Shown: positions 1-8,378, numbered from the stretch's first letter. The stretch is DNA of 64,000 nucleotides from Streptosporangium violaceochromogenes (GCF_014654615.1 NZ_BNBB01000017.1:1-64000), one strand, 5' to 3'. Notes: generated by a model not told the origin, from the letters alone. A program made the numbers and translations.

Positions 1-1
1 C

Positions 2-1201
2 GACGCCAACACCTACGACTCACCGGCGTTCCAGCACCCGTCGATTCTGATCTCCGCCGGGTCGGCCACCGAGCTGGTGAGCGGCATCCACATCACCGCC
101 AACCAGATCCTGGGCGGCGGCTACCGCATGCTGGACGTGGACGGCTACTCCGGCGGCCTCATCCGGGGCCTCACCATCGCTGGCAACCAGCTCCTGGGCC
201 CGAACACGGCAGGGGCGGGCGTCGAGGTCGCGCGGGCCGCCGACGTGCAGATCATCGGCAACACTGTCGCCAGGACCCGGGGCTCCGGCGTCTACGTGGG
301 CTACACCTGCGATCAGGTGCAGGTGGTGGACAACATCGTCCACCTGCCCAACCAGGGCAACACGACGGGCGTGTACGGCGTCTACAACGGCGCCATGACC
401 GGCCGCACATCGTGGAACAGCATTTTCCCCGACGTGACCAAGGCCGACCTGGACAGTGATTCCACCGCGACCGACCAGTCCGGATACGCCCAGACACTGG
501 GCAGTATCGGCGCCAACCAGGGAGTTTTCTTCGCGGGCGGCCGGGCGGTGGTGCTGACCGGCACCGACGCCGCTCTCGCCCTGGCCAATGACGGGAACAT
601 CCGATGGGCCGCCGACGACAACGCCGGCGGCGGCACCGTCGACACCGGCCTGGCGAGAGACAGCGCGGGTGTGGTGAAGACCACCGACGGCGCGGGCGGC
701 GTCGGCGGGCTGCGCGTCACCGGCAACCTGACTGTGGACGGCGTCGGGAAGACGATCTTCGTCAGGAAGACGGCGGACGAGACCGTCAACAACTCCGCTG
801 CTCTCCAGGACGATAACCACCTGGTGGCCGCCGTGGCGGCGAACGCGACGTACATCGTCGAGGCGTTCGTGATCTACGACGCCGCGACGGCGGCGGACTT
901 GAAGATGGCGTTCACCGGCCCCTCCGGCGCGACGCTGGACTGGACCAGCACCGCGCTCGGCGCCTCCGCCACCGGCGGCACCGGCACCCTCACCGTGTCC
1001 CACTCCACCATCGGAGGCGGCTCAGCCCTCCCCCTCGGCGGCGTCGGTGCCGGCACGAAGGTCGTCGCACAAATCCGGGGCCTGCTGGTGGTGGGCGGCA
1101 CGGCGGGGAACCTGACGACGCAGTGGGCCCAGAACAGCGCGGGCGCGACCGACGCGATCGTCCGGACCAACTCCTGGTTCCGCCTCACCCGAGTGGCCTG
1201 A
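2..1201 (+). CDS. Phage tail-spike/fibre protein, C-terminal part (5' end outside window)
   Basis: The frame is open from the window edge, so only the last 399 residues are seen. The first 150 residues show the short repeats of a right-handed beta-helix (ITANQILGG, IAGNQLLG, IIGNTV, VVDNIV), as in pectate-lyase-like tail spikes. The last 130 residues (from KTADETVNNSAALQDD to SWFRLTRVA) look like the trimeric tip domain found at the end of actinophage tail fibres. Its role would be host-surface binding. It is followed by a strong hairpin, so it probably ends a tail operon that lies to the left of the window. The beta-helix reading is solid; the exact substrate is unknown. Confidence 0.75.
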   Translation, partial: DANTYDSPAFQHPSILISAGSATELVSGIHITANQILGGGYRMLDVDGYSGGLIRGLTIAGNQLLGPNTAGAGVEVARAADVQIIGNTVARTRGSGVYVGYTCDQVQVVDNIVHLPNQGNTTGVYGVYNGAMTGRTSWNSIFPDVTKADLDSDSTATDQSGYAQTLGSIGANQGVFFAGGRAVVLTGTDAALALANDGNIRWAADDNAGGGTVDTGLARDSAGVVKTTDGAGGVGGLRVTGNLTVDGVGKTIFVRKTADETVNNSAALQDDNHLVAAVAANATYIVEAFVIYDAATAADLKMAFTGPSGATLDWTSTALGASATGGTGTLTVSHSTIGGGSALPLGGVGAGTKVVAQIRGLLVVGGTAGNLTTQWAQNSAGATDAIVRTNSWFRLTRVA

Positions 1202-1223
1202 CCCGCCCGCCGGCAGAAGACAA

Positions 1224-1250
1224 GGCCGGGCACGATCATCGTGCCCGGCC
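1224..1250 (+). terminator. Perfect hairpin after the tail-spike gene
   Basis: Two perfect 13-base arms (GGCCGGGCACGAT and its complement) are separated by one base, 22 bases after the tail-spike stop. There is no T-run, as is usual in actinobacteria. Confidence 0.75.
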
Positions 1251-1299
1251 TCGCCGTGAAAAGGCCCCAGGGCGCGGCGACACCTGCCACCATCAACCC

Positions 1300-1764
1300 A
1301 TGCCGCAGACCACCGGTGGCGTCGACGTGCGCGCGTTCGTCGTGCGTGACCTGCCCCACTTCCCCGCCGCGCTGCTGTACGTCTCGACCCCGATCGGTGA
1401 TCCGCGCGTCGAGGCGTTCGTTGAATACGCGGTCCATCTCGGGCTGCCCCGTACCAGCACCTACGACCATGACGGCGCACCGGGGTATGACCTGCTGCCC
1501 GCCGGCCGGGGCTGGCGGCTGGAGCTCACGCCCTCCCTCCGGCTGCGCGTACGCGCCCAAGGGAATGTGATCGCCGAGGTCGCCCGCACCAGCGCGCCCC
1601 CCGAATGGGTGACCGGTGCCCTCGGCGAGCGGCGCGCCCTGGTCGTGGTCGGTGGGCCTATCCCGTTCATGGCCGGCGAAAGCAACCTCGGCGAACTGCT
1701 CAGCTGGGTGTGCAGCCACCCGACAGCCTCGGGTGTAATGCCCGCCGTGGAGATGCCGGACTGA
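1300..1764 (+). CDS. Hypothetical protein, 154 aa
   Basis: I chose ATG 1300 (MPQTTGGVDVRAF) because the frame upstream runs through the terminator hairpin. The protein is small and mixed alpha/beta, with no membrane segment or recognised motif. The stretch APPEWVTGALGERRALVVVGG faintly recalls small Streptomyces proteins of the DUF5949 type, but I would not assign it. It stands alone between the tail-spike terminator and the next small gene. Function unknown. Confidence 0.6.
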   Translation: MPQTTGGVDVRAFVVRDLPHFPAALLYVSTPIGDPRVEAFVEYAVHLGLPRTSTYDHDGAPGYDLLPAGRGWRLELTPSLRLRVRAQGNVIAEVARTSAPPEWVTGALGERRALVVVGGPIPFMAGESNLGELLSWVCSHPTASGVMPAVEMPD

Positions 1765-1845
1765 CGGGTGTTGCGCGAGAAAAACTTGTCGACACGCCAC
1801 GGCTAGCCGGACACGACTGGTTCTGAACCAGTATGGTGGCCGACC

Positions 1846-2193
1846 ATGAGTGGAATGCAGTCTGGTCGTGGCCGCGCTGCCGGTGGCAGGCCGGCCCCTG
1901 CCCGGAAAGGGGGCCCTTCTCCGAAGGGCGGGGTACGGCAAAGCGTCCGCTTCACGCATGAAGACGTGTACGCCTACCTCCACGACAATTGGAAGGACAT
2001 GGGGTTCGACAGCTTCTCTTCCGCCGTGGATTTCGCGCTCGCGCTCGCGTTCGGTAAGTGGAGGGAACTCGGCTTCGCCACCCAGGCCGAAGGCCGGAAG
2101 TATCTGGCGGCTTTCGCCCGCCGGGAAGTGGTTCAGCCGCCGAGGTCGCGCCCCGGCCAGGAAACTCTTCCACTCGCAGGACGCGCCGCGTAA
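1846..2193 (+). CDS. Small basic protein, possible DNA-binding accessory, 115 aa
   Basis: ATG 1846 gives MSGMQSGRGRAAGG. The first 35 residues are basic and low in complexity (Gly/Arg/Pro/Lys). Residues 36-95 form an apparent alpha-helical domain (VRFTHEDVYAYLHDNWKDM, then FSSAVDFALALAFGKW). The position just before rep suits a copy-control or replication accessory protein, but no family was recognised and that role is inference only. Confidence 0.6.
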   Translation: MSGMQSGRGRAAGGRPAPARKGGPSPKGGVRQSVRFTHEDVYAYLHDNWKDMGFDSFSSAVDFALALAFGKWRELGFATQAEGRKYLAAFARREVVQPPRSRPGQETLPLAGRAA

Positions 2194-2337
2194 CGGGCCG
2201 CGCCCGCGCCGAGAAGGAGACTTATAGCGAGATTGTGAATTGCGGATCAGGTCCGCAAAAGTAAGAAGGCCCCCGCGCTAGTTCGCCGACCAAAGCTTCT
2301 GCGCGAGGACCTTCCCCCAAGACATCCGGCCCGGCTC

Positions 2338-4548
2338 GTGTCGGCTGGAGCGCTTTCGCGTGCCTGGCCGGTGTCCCTGACGTCAGGAGCCACGATAGAC
2401 GATGGCACCCTGGCTCGGCCACCCATGCCCGGAATCGGCGTGTCGTATTCGGGCGATATTGGCCCAGCCACGCCGGACAACTCCATACCTGCCGTACCTG
2501 CCCTGTCCCGGACATCGGGGCACGGCACGCTGGACGCCGCGCAGGCGTGGGCGCTGTGCGCGCCTCGCCTTTCGGCCCGGGACCGGGTCCGGCTGTCGCC
2601 CGACGGCGGCCGCAACTACCCCCGGACCCGGGAGACCGCTCTGACGGTGCGGCTCCCGGCGCAGCCGGCCGCGGTGTACGTCTACCACCACGGCATGACG
2701 CGGCTGCTGGCCGCGGACTTCGACGTCGGCCGCGCCGCCGCGCAGGGCGCCGCCGATCCTCGGGCGGCGGTGGCCGCCGACGCCGCGGACTTCGCCGCGC
2801 TGATCACCTCGTGCGGCGGGGCCGGGTTCGGCGACTGCTCACCGTCCGGTGGCCAGCACGCCTATGTGCTGTGGGCTGCGAACATCTACTTCGGCGACAT
2901 GCGGCGGGTGGCGCTCGCGCTGGCCCGCCGTTACCCGACGTTCGACCCGCAGCCGCTGCTGAACATCAGCGACGGCCTGATCCGGCCGCCCGGCTCCCGG
3001 CACCGCTCCGGCGGCCACCAGATGCTCACCACGCCGCCCGGCCGGGTGCGGTGGGTGCTGGAGCACCCCAACGGGGCGGAGGTGTGGTCGAGGCTGCTGG
3101 ACGCCCTCCAGCCGGAGCTGGAGTCGCTCTCCCTGGACTCCCCGCCCGCCGCTGACCCCGCCGCCATGGTGCCCGCCCCCCGCCGCCCGAAGGCGGGACC
3201 GAGCGACGGGCCGATGGTGGTCGACGAGCTCGGCGACACGTGGGTCCCCCGCCCCGGGGGCCCGCTGCCGAGGCTCTCGCCTCGCCTGGAGCGGCTTGCT
3301 GTCTCCGGCGTGTACGACGCCCGCCAGTACGACTCCCCGTCCGAGGCCCGCCAGGCGGTCATCTCCGGGGCGGTGGCGTGCGGGTGGCGTCTGGCCGACG
3401 TGGTGCGCCGCCTCAACGACCGCACCTGGCCGGGACTGGCCGGCTTCTACACCCGGTACGGCGATCCCCGTAAGCGGCTGAAAGCGGTGCGGGCCGATTG
3501 GGAAAAAGCCGTCGCCTGGTCGCTGGGGAGAGAATCTGGCCGTGAGATCCACACTAGGGGGAATACTCACACCGGGGGGGCAGGCCCCTCCCTGGGGGTG
3601 GGGGGTAAGAAGGGGAGACCTCCGATGTCCGGCGGTGGGGATGTCGGGGAGCTTCAGCAAATCCGGCGGTGGAACTCCGCGATGCGCTCGGCCGAGCCGT
3701 ACCGGTGGACGGGAGCGCAGGCCCTGACCGTGCGGCGGGTACTGCGCGCGCTCCTGGCGGCGGCTCAGCGCCGCCGCAGCACCGTCGTCGGGTTCGGAGT
3801 CCGCCACCTGGCGCTGCTGGCGGGCCTGGACGAGAGCACCGTGGCGAAGGTGTTGCGGCTGCTGCGCGAGGAGCCGGACCCGTTCATCGATCTCGTCCGG
3901 CCGCACCATGGGGAACGTGCCGACGTGTACCGGCTGGTGATCCCTGAGGCGTACGGCGAAGCGGCGGCGTGGCGACGCTGGCAGCCCGGCCGGCTCGGCG
4001 GCGTGCACCCGGTGTTCCGCGTCCTGGGGTCGCCGGCGGCGTTCCTGTATGAGCACCTGACCTCCGATGTGCCTGCGCAGGCCGCCGTGCTGGGGCGGCT
4101 CGCGGGCCTGTCACCGACCGCGGTCTCCACCGGCCTGCGCACCCTGGCCGAGCACGGCCTCGCCGAACGAACACGCGGCGGGTGGGTCCGCGGGCCCGAA
4201 GAACTCGACGGGGTCGCCGAACGGCTGGGGGTGCCGGAGCTCGTCGCGGAGGTGGTGGAGCGGTACCGGCGGCAGAGGGCTGAGTGGAAGAGGTTCCTCT
4301 CTGTTGTCGAGGCGTTCGGCCGTACCGGCGCGGAGCCTTGGGAGCACCTGGTGCCGCTCCAGGCCGTCGCGGACGCCGGCCCGCCCGCCTGGGTGGACAA
4401 CGACGCCCACGCCCCACCGGTCGTCTACCCCGTCGTCCCGGCCTCCGGGGAGGATCCGATCGATTTTGGCGGTAGCGCTCAGGGCAGAGACGTTTCTCCA
4501 GCTCACGGCCATCAGTTCCGGGCTGATCACATCAGATTTACCAGGTGA
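2338..4548 (+). CDS. Replication initiator: primase-polymerase-like domain plus winged helices
   Basis: The protein is up to 736 residues. Residues 110-235 carry features of archaeo-eukaryotic (PrimPol) primases seen in actinobacterial plasmids and AICEs: LLAADFDVGR (metal-binding DxD-like), then SGGQHAYVLW, then LIRPPGSRHRSGG. A helical domain follows (GWRLADVVRRLNDRTWPGLAGFY), then a Gly-rich linker near residue 410 and two winged-helix-like segments (HLALLAGLDESTVAKVLRLL and GRLAGLSPTAVSTGLRTLAEHG). I infer initiation of replication at a nearby origin. The start is uncertain: GTG 2338, GTG 2371 and ATG 2425 are all in frame and none has a good Shine-Dalgarno sequence. A perfect palindrome CCTGACGTCAGG lies at 2376-2387. 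The stop is 18 bases from the first CRISPR repeat. Confidence 0.7.
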   Translation: MSAGALSRAWPVSLTSGATIDDGTLARPPMPGIGVSYSGDIGPATPDNSIPAVPALSRTSGHGTLDAAQAWALCAPRLSARDRVRLSPDGGRNYPRTRETALTVRLPAQPAAVYVYHHGMTRLLAADFDVGRAAAQGAADPRAAVAADAADFAALITSCGGAGFGDCSPSGGQHAYVLWAANIYFGDMRRVALALARRYPTFDPQPLLNISDGLIRPPGSRHRSGGHQMLTTPPGRVRWVLEHPNGAEVWSRLLDALQPELESLSLDSPPAADPAAMVPAPRRPKAGPSDGPMVVDELGDTWVPRPGGPLPRLSPRLERLAVSGVYDARQYDSPSEARQAVISGAVACGWRLADVVRRLNDRTWPGLAGFYTRYGDPRKRLKAVRADWEKAVAWSLGRESGREIHTRGNTHTGGAGPSLGVGGKKGRPPMSGGGDVGELQQIRRWNSAMRSAEPYRWTGAQALTVRRVLRALLAAAQRRRSTVVGFGVRHLALLAGLDESTVAKVLRLLREEPDPFIDLVRPHHGERADVYRLVIPEAYGEAAAWRRWQPGRLGGVHPVFRVLGSPAAFLYEHLTSDVPAQAAVLGRLAGLSPTAVSTGLRTLAEHGLAERTRGGWVRGPEELDGVAERLGVPELVAEVVERYRRQRAEWKRFLSVVEAFGRTGAEPWEHLVPLQAVADAGPPAWVDNDAHAPPVVYPVVPASGEDPIDFGGSAQGRDVSPAHGHQFRADHIRFTR

Positions 4549-4566
4549 TGTTCACCGCAAGGTGCC

Positions 4567-5325
4567 CCGTCGTCCCCGGTGCGCGTGGAGCAGACGTCCA
4601 GATCATCTGGTCGTCGCGATCGCAGCAACCGTCGTCCCCGTGCGCGTGGGGCAGACCTGGCCGGCGAAGACGGCATCGGTGGCGGTCACCCGCCGTCCCT
4701 GCGCGTGGGGCAGACCGTCCACAGCCCGTGATGAAGGCTTCCACGAGCCCGCCGTCCCGGTGCGCGTGGGGCAGACCGAGGAAGGACAGGGGCCTGAGTG
4801 TACGACTACCCGCCGTCCCCGTGCGCATGGGGCAGACGCCGGTTGAACAGCTGGCGGAACACCCGGTGCACCGTCGTCCCCGTGCGCGTGGGGCAGACAC
4901 CATGGACGCTTTGAAATAACGCCTGCTCAGCCCGCCGCCCCCGTGCGCGTGGAGCAGACCCGACAAATGGCCTGCGCGGAATAGAGGACACACCGTCGTC
5001 CCCGTGCGCGTGGAGCAGACCTCGCCATACCCTTCGCATCTCCCGCAGGCAACCCGTCGTCCCCGTGCGCGTGGAGCAGACATCTCGCGAGAAACGCAAA
5101 TGTTAGCTGTGCCCCCGTCGTCCCCGTGCGCGTGGAGCAGACCAACCAGGAGCGATCAGGGGTCTCTTGCTGTGCCCGTCGTCCCCGTGCGCGTGGAGCA
5201 GACCTGAGGAAGGGCTCCATACCTCGAAGCCTGTGCCCGTCGTCCCCGTGCGCGTGGAGCAGACGACTTCCGGGGCCACTGTGGACTGCGACAACGGCCG
5301 TCGTCCCCGTGCGCGTGGAGCAGAC
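4567..5325 (-). CRISPR. Type I-E-like CRISPR array, 13 repeats and 12 spacers, no cas genes nearby
   Basis: Repeats of 28 bases and spacers of 33 bases give an exact 61-base period; repeats start at 4567, 4629, 4690, 4749, 4810, 4871, 4932, 4993, 5054, 5115, 5176, 5237 and 5298 (the first is 29 bases, the third 26). The plus-strand core is CCCCGTGCGCGTGGAGCAG. The last six repeats are identical; the first seven vary (GGGGCAGAC instead of GGAGCAGAC, indels, CGCCG for CGTCG). Since decay marks the trailer, the leader should lie to the right and transcription run leftwards. Read on the minus strand, the repeat ends GGGGACGACGG, which resembles type I-E repeats. No cas gene occurs in the window. 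Confidence 0.97.
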
Positions 5326-5386
5326 ACTTCGCGACCTGCGCACTATGAGGTCTGTCCGCTATGAAGTTGTTAGGGACGCCCGACCC

Positions 5387-6979
5387 TTACGGGTCCGGAG
5401 TGCCCGCCTTACCCCGGCCGGGCGGCCGGGAGCGGGCTTCCCGCTTCATTGGGGACCGCCTTCCGCGGAACTCCTTGTCCTTCCCCTTGTCACGGCCTTC
5501 TTCGTCCTTCCCTAGAGCGTGGACCGCTATATGACCACTAGGGCGTGTCGGAGTCTGGCCGCCGGGGCGTGTCGAAGGCGCGGCTGGTCTTACGTCCCCT
5601 CCACGGGCGTTTAGGGACTCCCCGCTACTCGGGGCGTCACTGGTGTGCGCGAGCCGGACAAGCACTCGCGCGGTGTTGACTCTGCGGTCACCGCTGTAAC
5701 CGCATGACGGGCAGGTGAACCGCTCGTCGGCGGGAGCGACAGGCTTGGTTCTCGCCGTCGCGCACGCCGAGCAGGTTCTGCCCGTCGGCTCATGGGGGCC
5801 GGTCTCGACGATGGCCGAGCCGTACCAGGCGGCCTTGCGGCCGAGCATCCAGCGGGCGGCGCCGATACCGGTGTCGGACAGTGCCCGGTTCCGGTCACGG
5901 CGGACCCACTTCGGGGCGCCGTCGCCGCTGTGCTGCATGGCGTGCTGCACGTCCCAGCCCTCGACCACGATACGGGTGTGGCTGTGTACCAGGCGCGACG
6001 TCACCTTCTCCAGGTGGTCGCGGCGCAGGTTCGCGACGCGGCCGTGCAGGCGGGCGACGCGGAGCCGGGCGGCCTCGCGGCCGGCGCTGCCGTCGGCCTT
6101 GCGGGCTAGGTCTTGCTGGGCGCGGCGCAACCTGGCCAGGTTGCGCTCAAGGTGGCGGGGGTTGCCGATGACTTCACCGGTCGACAGGGTCGCCAGGTCA
6201 CGCACACCCCAGTCGACGCCGACGATCCCGCCCTCACGCTGACGTTGTGAGGGGCGCGTGCGGATGTCGCGGTGGGTTTCCACCGTCAGGCTGATGTGCC
6301 AGCGGCCTGAGGGGGTGCGGGTGATGTTGCCGCGCACGATCCGGGTGTGTGGAGCGTGCCCGGTGCCTTTGCAGTCGCCGCAGCTCTTGGTGGCGGGCGC
6401 CGGGGCAGGGGCTTCTTTGGTGCCGTCGCAGGTGGTGCAGGTGACGTCGGGTCGGGTGAGCAGGCGCCGGAGCTTCTTGGTTTTCTCGTAGGAGCGGACC
6501 GGTCCGATCTTCGGCAGGTTGATGTGCCGGTGGTCGGCTACGCGCAGCCCGGTGCCGTGTGTCTGGAAGGCGGCGGTGGTGCGGTGGCGGCTTTTGAAGC
6601 GGGGGCGGCCGACTTGCCGGCCGCGCCGCCGCCCGTTTTTGGAGTCGAGGAATGCTTTCCACGCGGCGTGGGCGTCGCGCAGGGCGGCCTGGTAGGTGCC
6701 GGAGAAGTTTTGTCCGACCCAGCCGAGGTCGCTGGTGGGGTTGTCTTTGTGTGCGGTCCATAGCTTGCACAGATCGAAGTGGCCGGGCAGCTTCGTCACC
6801 GGTTTCTTGACGCCGGCGGTTTTCTCTGCGCTGTAGGCGTCCAGTGCGGTGGCGAACGTCGCCAGCCCCCAGTTGAAGGCGTACCGTGCGGCGCCGGCGT
6901 GGGAGGTGAGCATCCGGGCCTGGGCGGGGGTGGGGTCGAGCGCGTATTTGAACGCCTGCTGGATCCGCTGCAAAGCCAT
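5387..6979 (-). CDS. tnpB: TnpB-family protein (IS200/IS605 or IS607 type) with altered RuvC site
   Basis: 530 residues from ATG 6979, chosen over GTG 6985 because AGAGGGGGG lies at the right distance. It has an N-terminal HTH_OrfB-type region (FKYALDPTPAQARML...AFNWGL), RuvC motif I GVDWGVRDLA (D256), motif II VVEGWDV (E340), a zinc ribbon (CSAC...CPSCG) and the motif III region GDRRVNTA. In active TnpB this last motif reads DRDxNAA; here the catalytic Asp is Arg433 (codon AGA). An extra CTTC...CGDC zinc-knuckle pair is inserted near residues 181-203. TnpB is an RNA-guided nuclease that uses RNA made from the element's right end. With D-E-R instead of D-E-D it is probably nuclease-dead, possibly a TldR-like RNA-guided repressor (inference). 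No tnpA is present. The gene's 3' end is 61 bases from the CRISPR array, on the inferred coding strand of the array. Confidence 0.9.
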   Translation of the reverse strand: MALQRIQQAFKYALDPTPAQARMLTSHAGAARYAFNWGLATFATALDAYSAEKTAGVKKPVTKLPGHFDLCKLWTAHKDNPTSDLGWVGQNFSGTYQAALRDAHAAWKAFLDSKNGRRRGRQVGRPRFKSRHRTTAAFQTHGTGLRVADHRHINLPKIGPVRSYEKTKKLRRLLTRPDVTCTTCDGTKEAPAPAPATKSCGDCKGTGHAPHTRIVRGNITRTPSGRWHISLTVETHRDIRTRPSQRQREGGIVGVDWGVRDLATLSTGEVIGNPRHLERNLARLRRAQQDLARKADGSAGREAARLRVARLHGRVANLRRDHLEKVTSRLVHSHTRIVVEGWDVQHAMQHSGDGAPKWVRRDRNRALSDTGIGAARWMLGRKAAWYGSAIVETGPHEPTGRTCSACATARTKPVAPADERFTCPSCGYSGDRRVNTARVLVRLAHTSDAPSSGESLNARGGDVRPAAPSTRPGGQTPTRPSGHIAVHALGKDEEGRDKGKDKEFRGRRSPMKREARSRPPGRGKAGTPDP

Positions 6980-7121
6980 GGTCACCCCCCTCTCTTGTGC
7001 CTGGGTGTTTGTGCGGCTTGACCTTATCGCGGTTCGCCGTTGGGTGTGGCCGGGATCGGCTGGGGCGGGCGACGGGGCGGGCCCGGCGGGGGTGGCCGGT
7101 GTTTTCGCAGGTCACTACGTG

Positions 7122-7150
7122 TAGACGTTAGCTGCTTTGGTGCGTAACTT
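7122..7150 (+). promoter_or_regulatory. TAGACG-type promoter, distal copy
   Basis: TAGACG, 17 bases, then TAACTT. It is the upstream member of a tandem pair 74 bases apart and matches the TAGACG boxes at 7196, 18918 and 53790. The 6980-7121 stretch before it shows no gene; it could hold the left end of the tnpB element, but no clear end structure was seen. Confidence 0.5.
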
Positions 7151-7195
7151 CCCGGGCGCTTGGCGATGTTTCACGCGATGCCCGCCGCAAACCTG

Positions 7196-7224
7196 TAGAC
7201 GCCTTTATGAAAATGAATTATCCT
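7196..7224 (+). promoter_or_regulatory. TAGACG-type promoter for the 7.3-11.8 kb operon
   Basis: TAGACG, 17 bases of AT-rich DNA, then TATCCT. The surrounding AAACC..TAGACGCCT block is shared with 18913-18926 and 53783-53798. The predicted start is near 7231, giving a leader of about 40 bases before the short ORF at 7272. Confidence 0.65.
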
Positions 7225-7271
7225 TCATAGGTCGTCTTGGGGGAGCGGATCGCTCCCGGGAAGGAAGCACG

Positions 7272-7316
7272 ATGGACAGAACACGCCCCTGCCGCGTCCT
7301 GCGCGCCTGCGCATAG
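7272..7316 (+). CDS. Putative 14-residue leader peptide
   Basis: MDRTRPCRVLRACA follows a strong ribosome-binding site (GGGAAGGAAG) and stops 2 bases before ATG 7319, which itself has no Shine-Dalgarno sequence. Five of 14 residues are Arg and two are Cys. It may couple translation into the operon or act as an attenuator peptide; this is inference. Confidence 0.45.
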   Translation: MDRTRPCRVLRACA

Positions 7317-7318
7317 CC

Positions 7319-7666
7319 ATGGCCAATGACCCGGCCATCGCCTCCGAGCGCGCCGACGCCTCTGTACTCGACGGGATACAGGTCCCCTCCGGCACCTACC
7401 GCCAGGACCTCACCGACCCCCGCCTCCCGCCCCTGCCTCTGCAACGCAAGTACGCCACGGACCTGCTCATCCGGGTGTGCACCATCCACGGCATCGACTA
7501 CGAGGCCCGCCCCGAGGGCCGGCCGTGGCCCCCCGAGGTCCGCGCCGACCTGCTCCTCGCCCTGGAGGCCGCAGGCGAGTTCGTGTCCGGCTACCTCGCG
7601 ACCCGCCCCACAACAGACAAGAAGAAGGAGGAGGAGTTATGCGGCGACGAGCCGAACGCCGAGTGA
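7319..7666 (+). CDS. Hypothetical protein, 115 aa, first gene of accessory operon
   Basis: MANDPAIASERADASVLDG...; an acidic, soluble, mostly helical protein. The C-terminus is charged (TTDKKKEEELCGDEPNAE) and its DNA encodes the strong AAGGAGGAGG ribosome-binding site of the next gene, which starts 28 bases before this stop. It probably begins translation by coupling to the 14-residue leader. No family recognised. Confidence 0.65.
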   Translation: MANDPAIASERADASVLDGIQVPSGTYRQDLTDPRLPPLPLQRKYATDLLIRVCTIHGIDYEARPEGRPWPPEVRADLLLALEAAGEFVSGYLATRPTTDKKKEEELCGDEPNAE

Positions 7667-7944
7667 CGACACAGCCCGCGCACGCCGAACTCATGGCGCT
7701 CATCGCCCGGATGCGCACCGACTGGGACCCCGACCAGATCGTCGCCGAACTGGCCGGCCTGCCCTGGTCCGAACAACTGGTGCTCGAAGCGGTCCGCGCG
7801 GCCGGAACGGACGACACCCGCCTCAGCCTCGCGCACGCCCTCGGCCGGACACGGGCCGCCCGCCCGGCCGTCACTCCCGAGCAGCTCGCGGCGTACGCCG
7901 CGCACATCCGGCGCCGCCTGCCGGACCCTCCGGAGAAGCGGTGA
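7639..7944 (+). CDS. Hypothetical protein, 101 aa
   Basis: ATG 7639 sits after AAGGAGGAGG, the best ribosome-binding site in this operon. The protein begins with a basic stretch (MRRRAERRV) and continues as an alpha-helical domain (IARMRTDWDPDQIVAELAGLPWSEQLVLEAVRAAG). It overlaps both neighbours. The helical repeat pattern could be a small nucleic-acid-binding fold, but nothing specific can be claimed. Confidence 0.65.
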   Translation: MRRRAERRVTTQPAHAELMALIARMRTDWDPDQIVAELAGLPWSEQLVLEAVRAAGTDDTRLSLAHALGRTRAARPAVTPEQLAAYAAHIRRRLPDPPEKR

Positions 7945-8378
7945 GCGGCGGCCTCAGCCCCCAGGCCCAGGAGCTCGCGGCCCGCGTGGTGTGCATCGTG
8001 CGGGACGAAGGCCCCGCTGCGGCGCTGAAGTTCGTCGCCGGTCTCACCGACGCCGAAAGGCTCACGCTGGCCGTCGCGCTGGCGTGGTGCGTGCCGGACG
8101 ACCGGCCGCTGCGGCGGTTCGTCGCGCGGCCGGTCACGTCCGAGGAGGCGGCGGAGAACCGGCGCCTCCTCGCCGAAGCGGTAGGTGCCCCGGCCCCGGT
8201 TCCTGAACCGGCGTGGCTGGCGGACGACCCCTACCCGGGCGGCCCGCACTGGAAGGGGTGCGAACGCTCCCACCCTCACTGCGCCTACCGGCTCGGAGTC
8301 GCGCACGGCGCGCGGCGCCGAGTCCCCCCATCCTCCACCCACCCCTTTCTCACTTTCTCAGGAGCGCACAGTGGCTGA
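7941..8378 (+). CDS. Hypothetical protein with possible zinc-binding tail, 145 aa
   Basis: GTG 7941 overlaps the previous stop as GTGA. The N-terminal half is helical (QELAARVVCIVRDEGPAAALKFVAGLTDAERLTLAVALAWCVP). The C-terminal part has HWKGCERSHPHC, a His/Cys cluster that could bind zinc. The first 100 residues resemble the preceding gene's domain in pattern (helical domain ending ...LTLAVALAWC against ...LSLAHALG), which hints at an old duplication. Function unknown. Confidence 0.6.
   Translation: MSGGLSPQAQELAARVVCIVRDEGPAAALKFVAGLTDAERLTLAVALAWCVPDDRPLRRFVARPVTSEEAAENRRLLAEAVGAPAPVPEPAWLADDPYPGGPHWKGCERSHPHCAYRLGVAHGARRRVPPSSTHPFLTFSGAHSG

Noticed and set aside
4596..5297. Spacers that target this same element
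   Set aside because: A reading by eye found no spacer copy in the window; only a proper search could settle weak matches.
4538..5364. Several overlapping reading frames with repeated SAPRARGRR and CSTRTGTT peptides
   Set aside because: They are translations of CRISPR repeats; the 61-base period moves the frame each unit and no ribosome-binding site exists.
7001..7200. Left end of an IS200/IS605 element upstream of tnpB
   Set aside because: No convincing subterminal hairpin or cleavage-site tetranucleotide could be matched with the right side.
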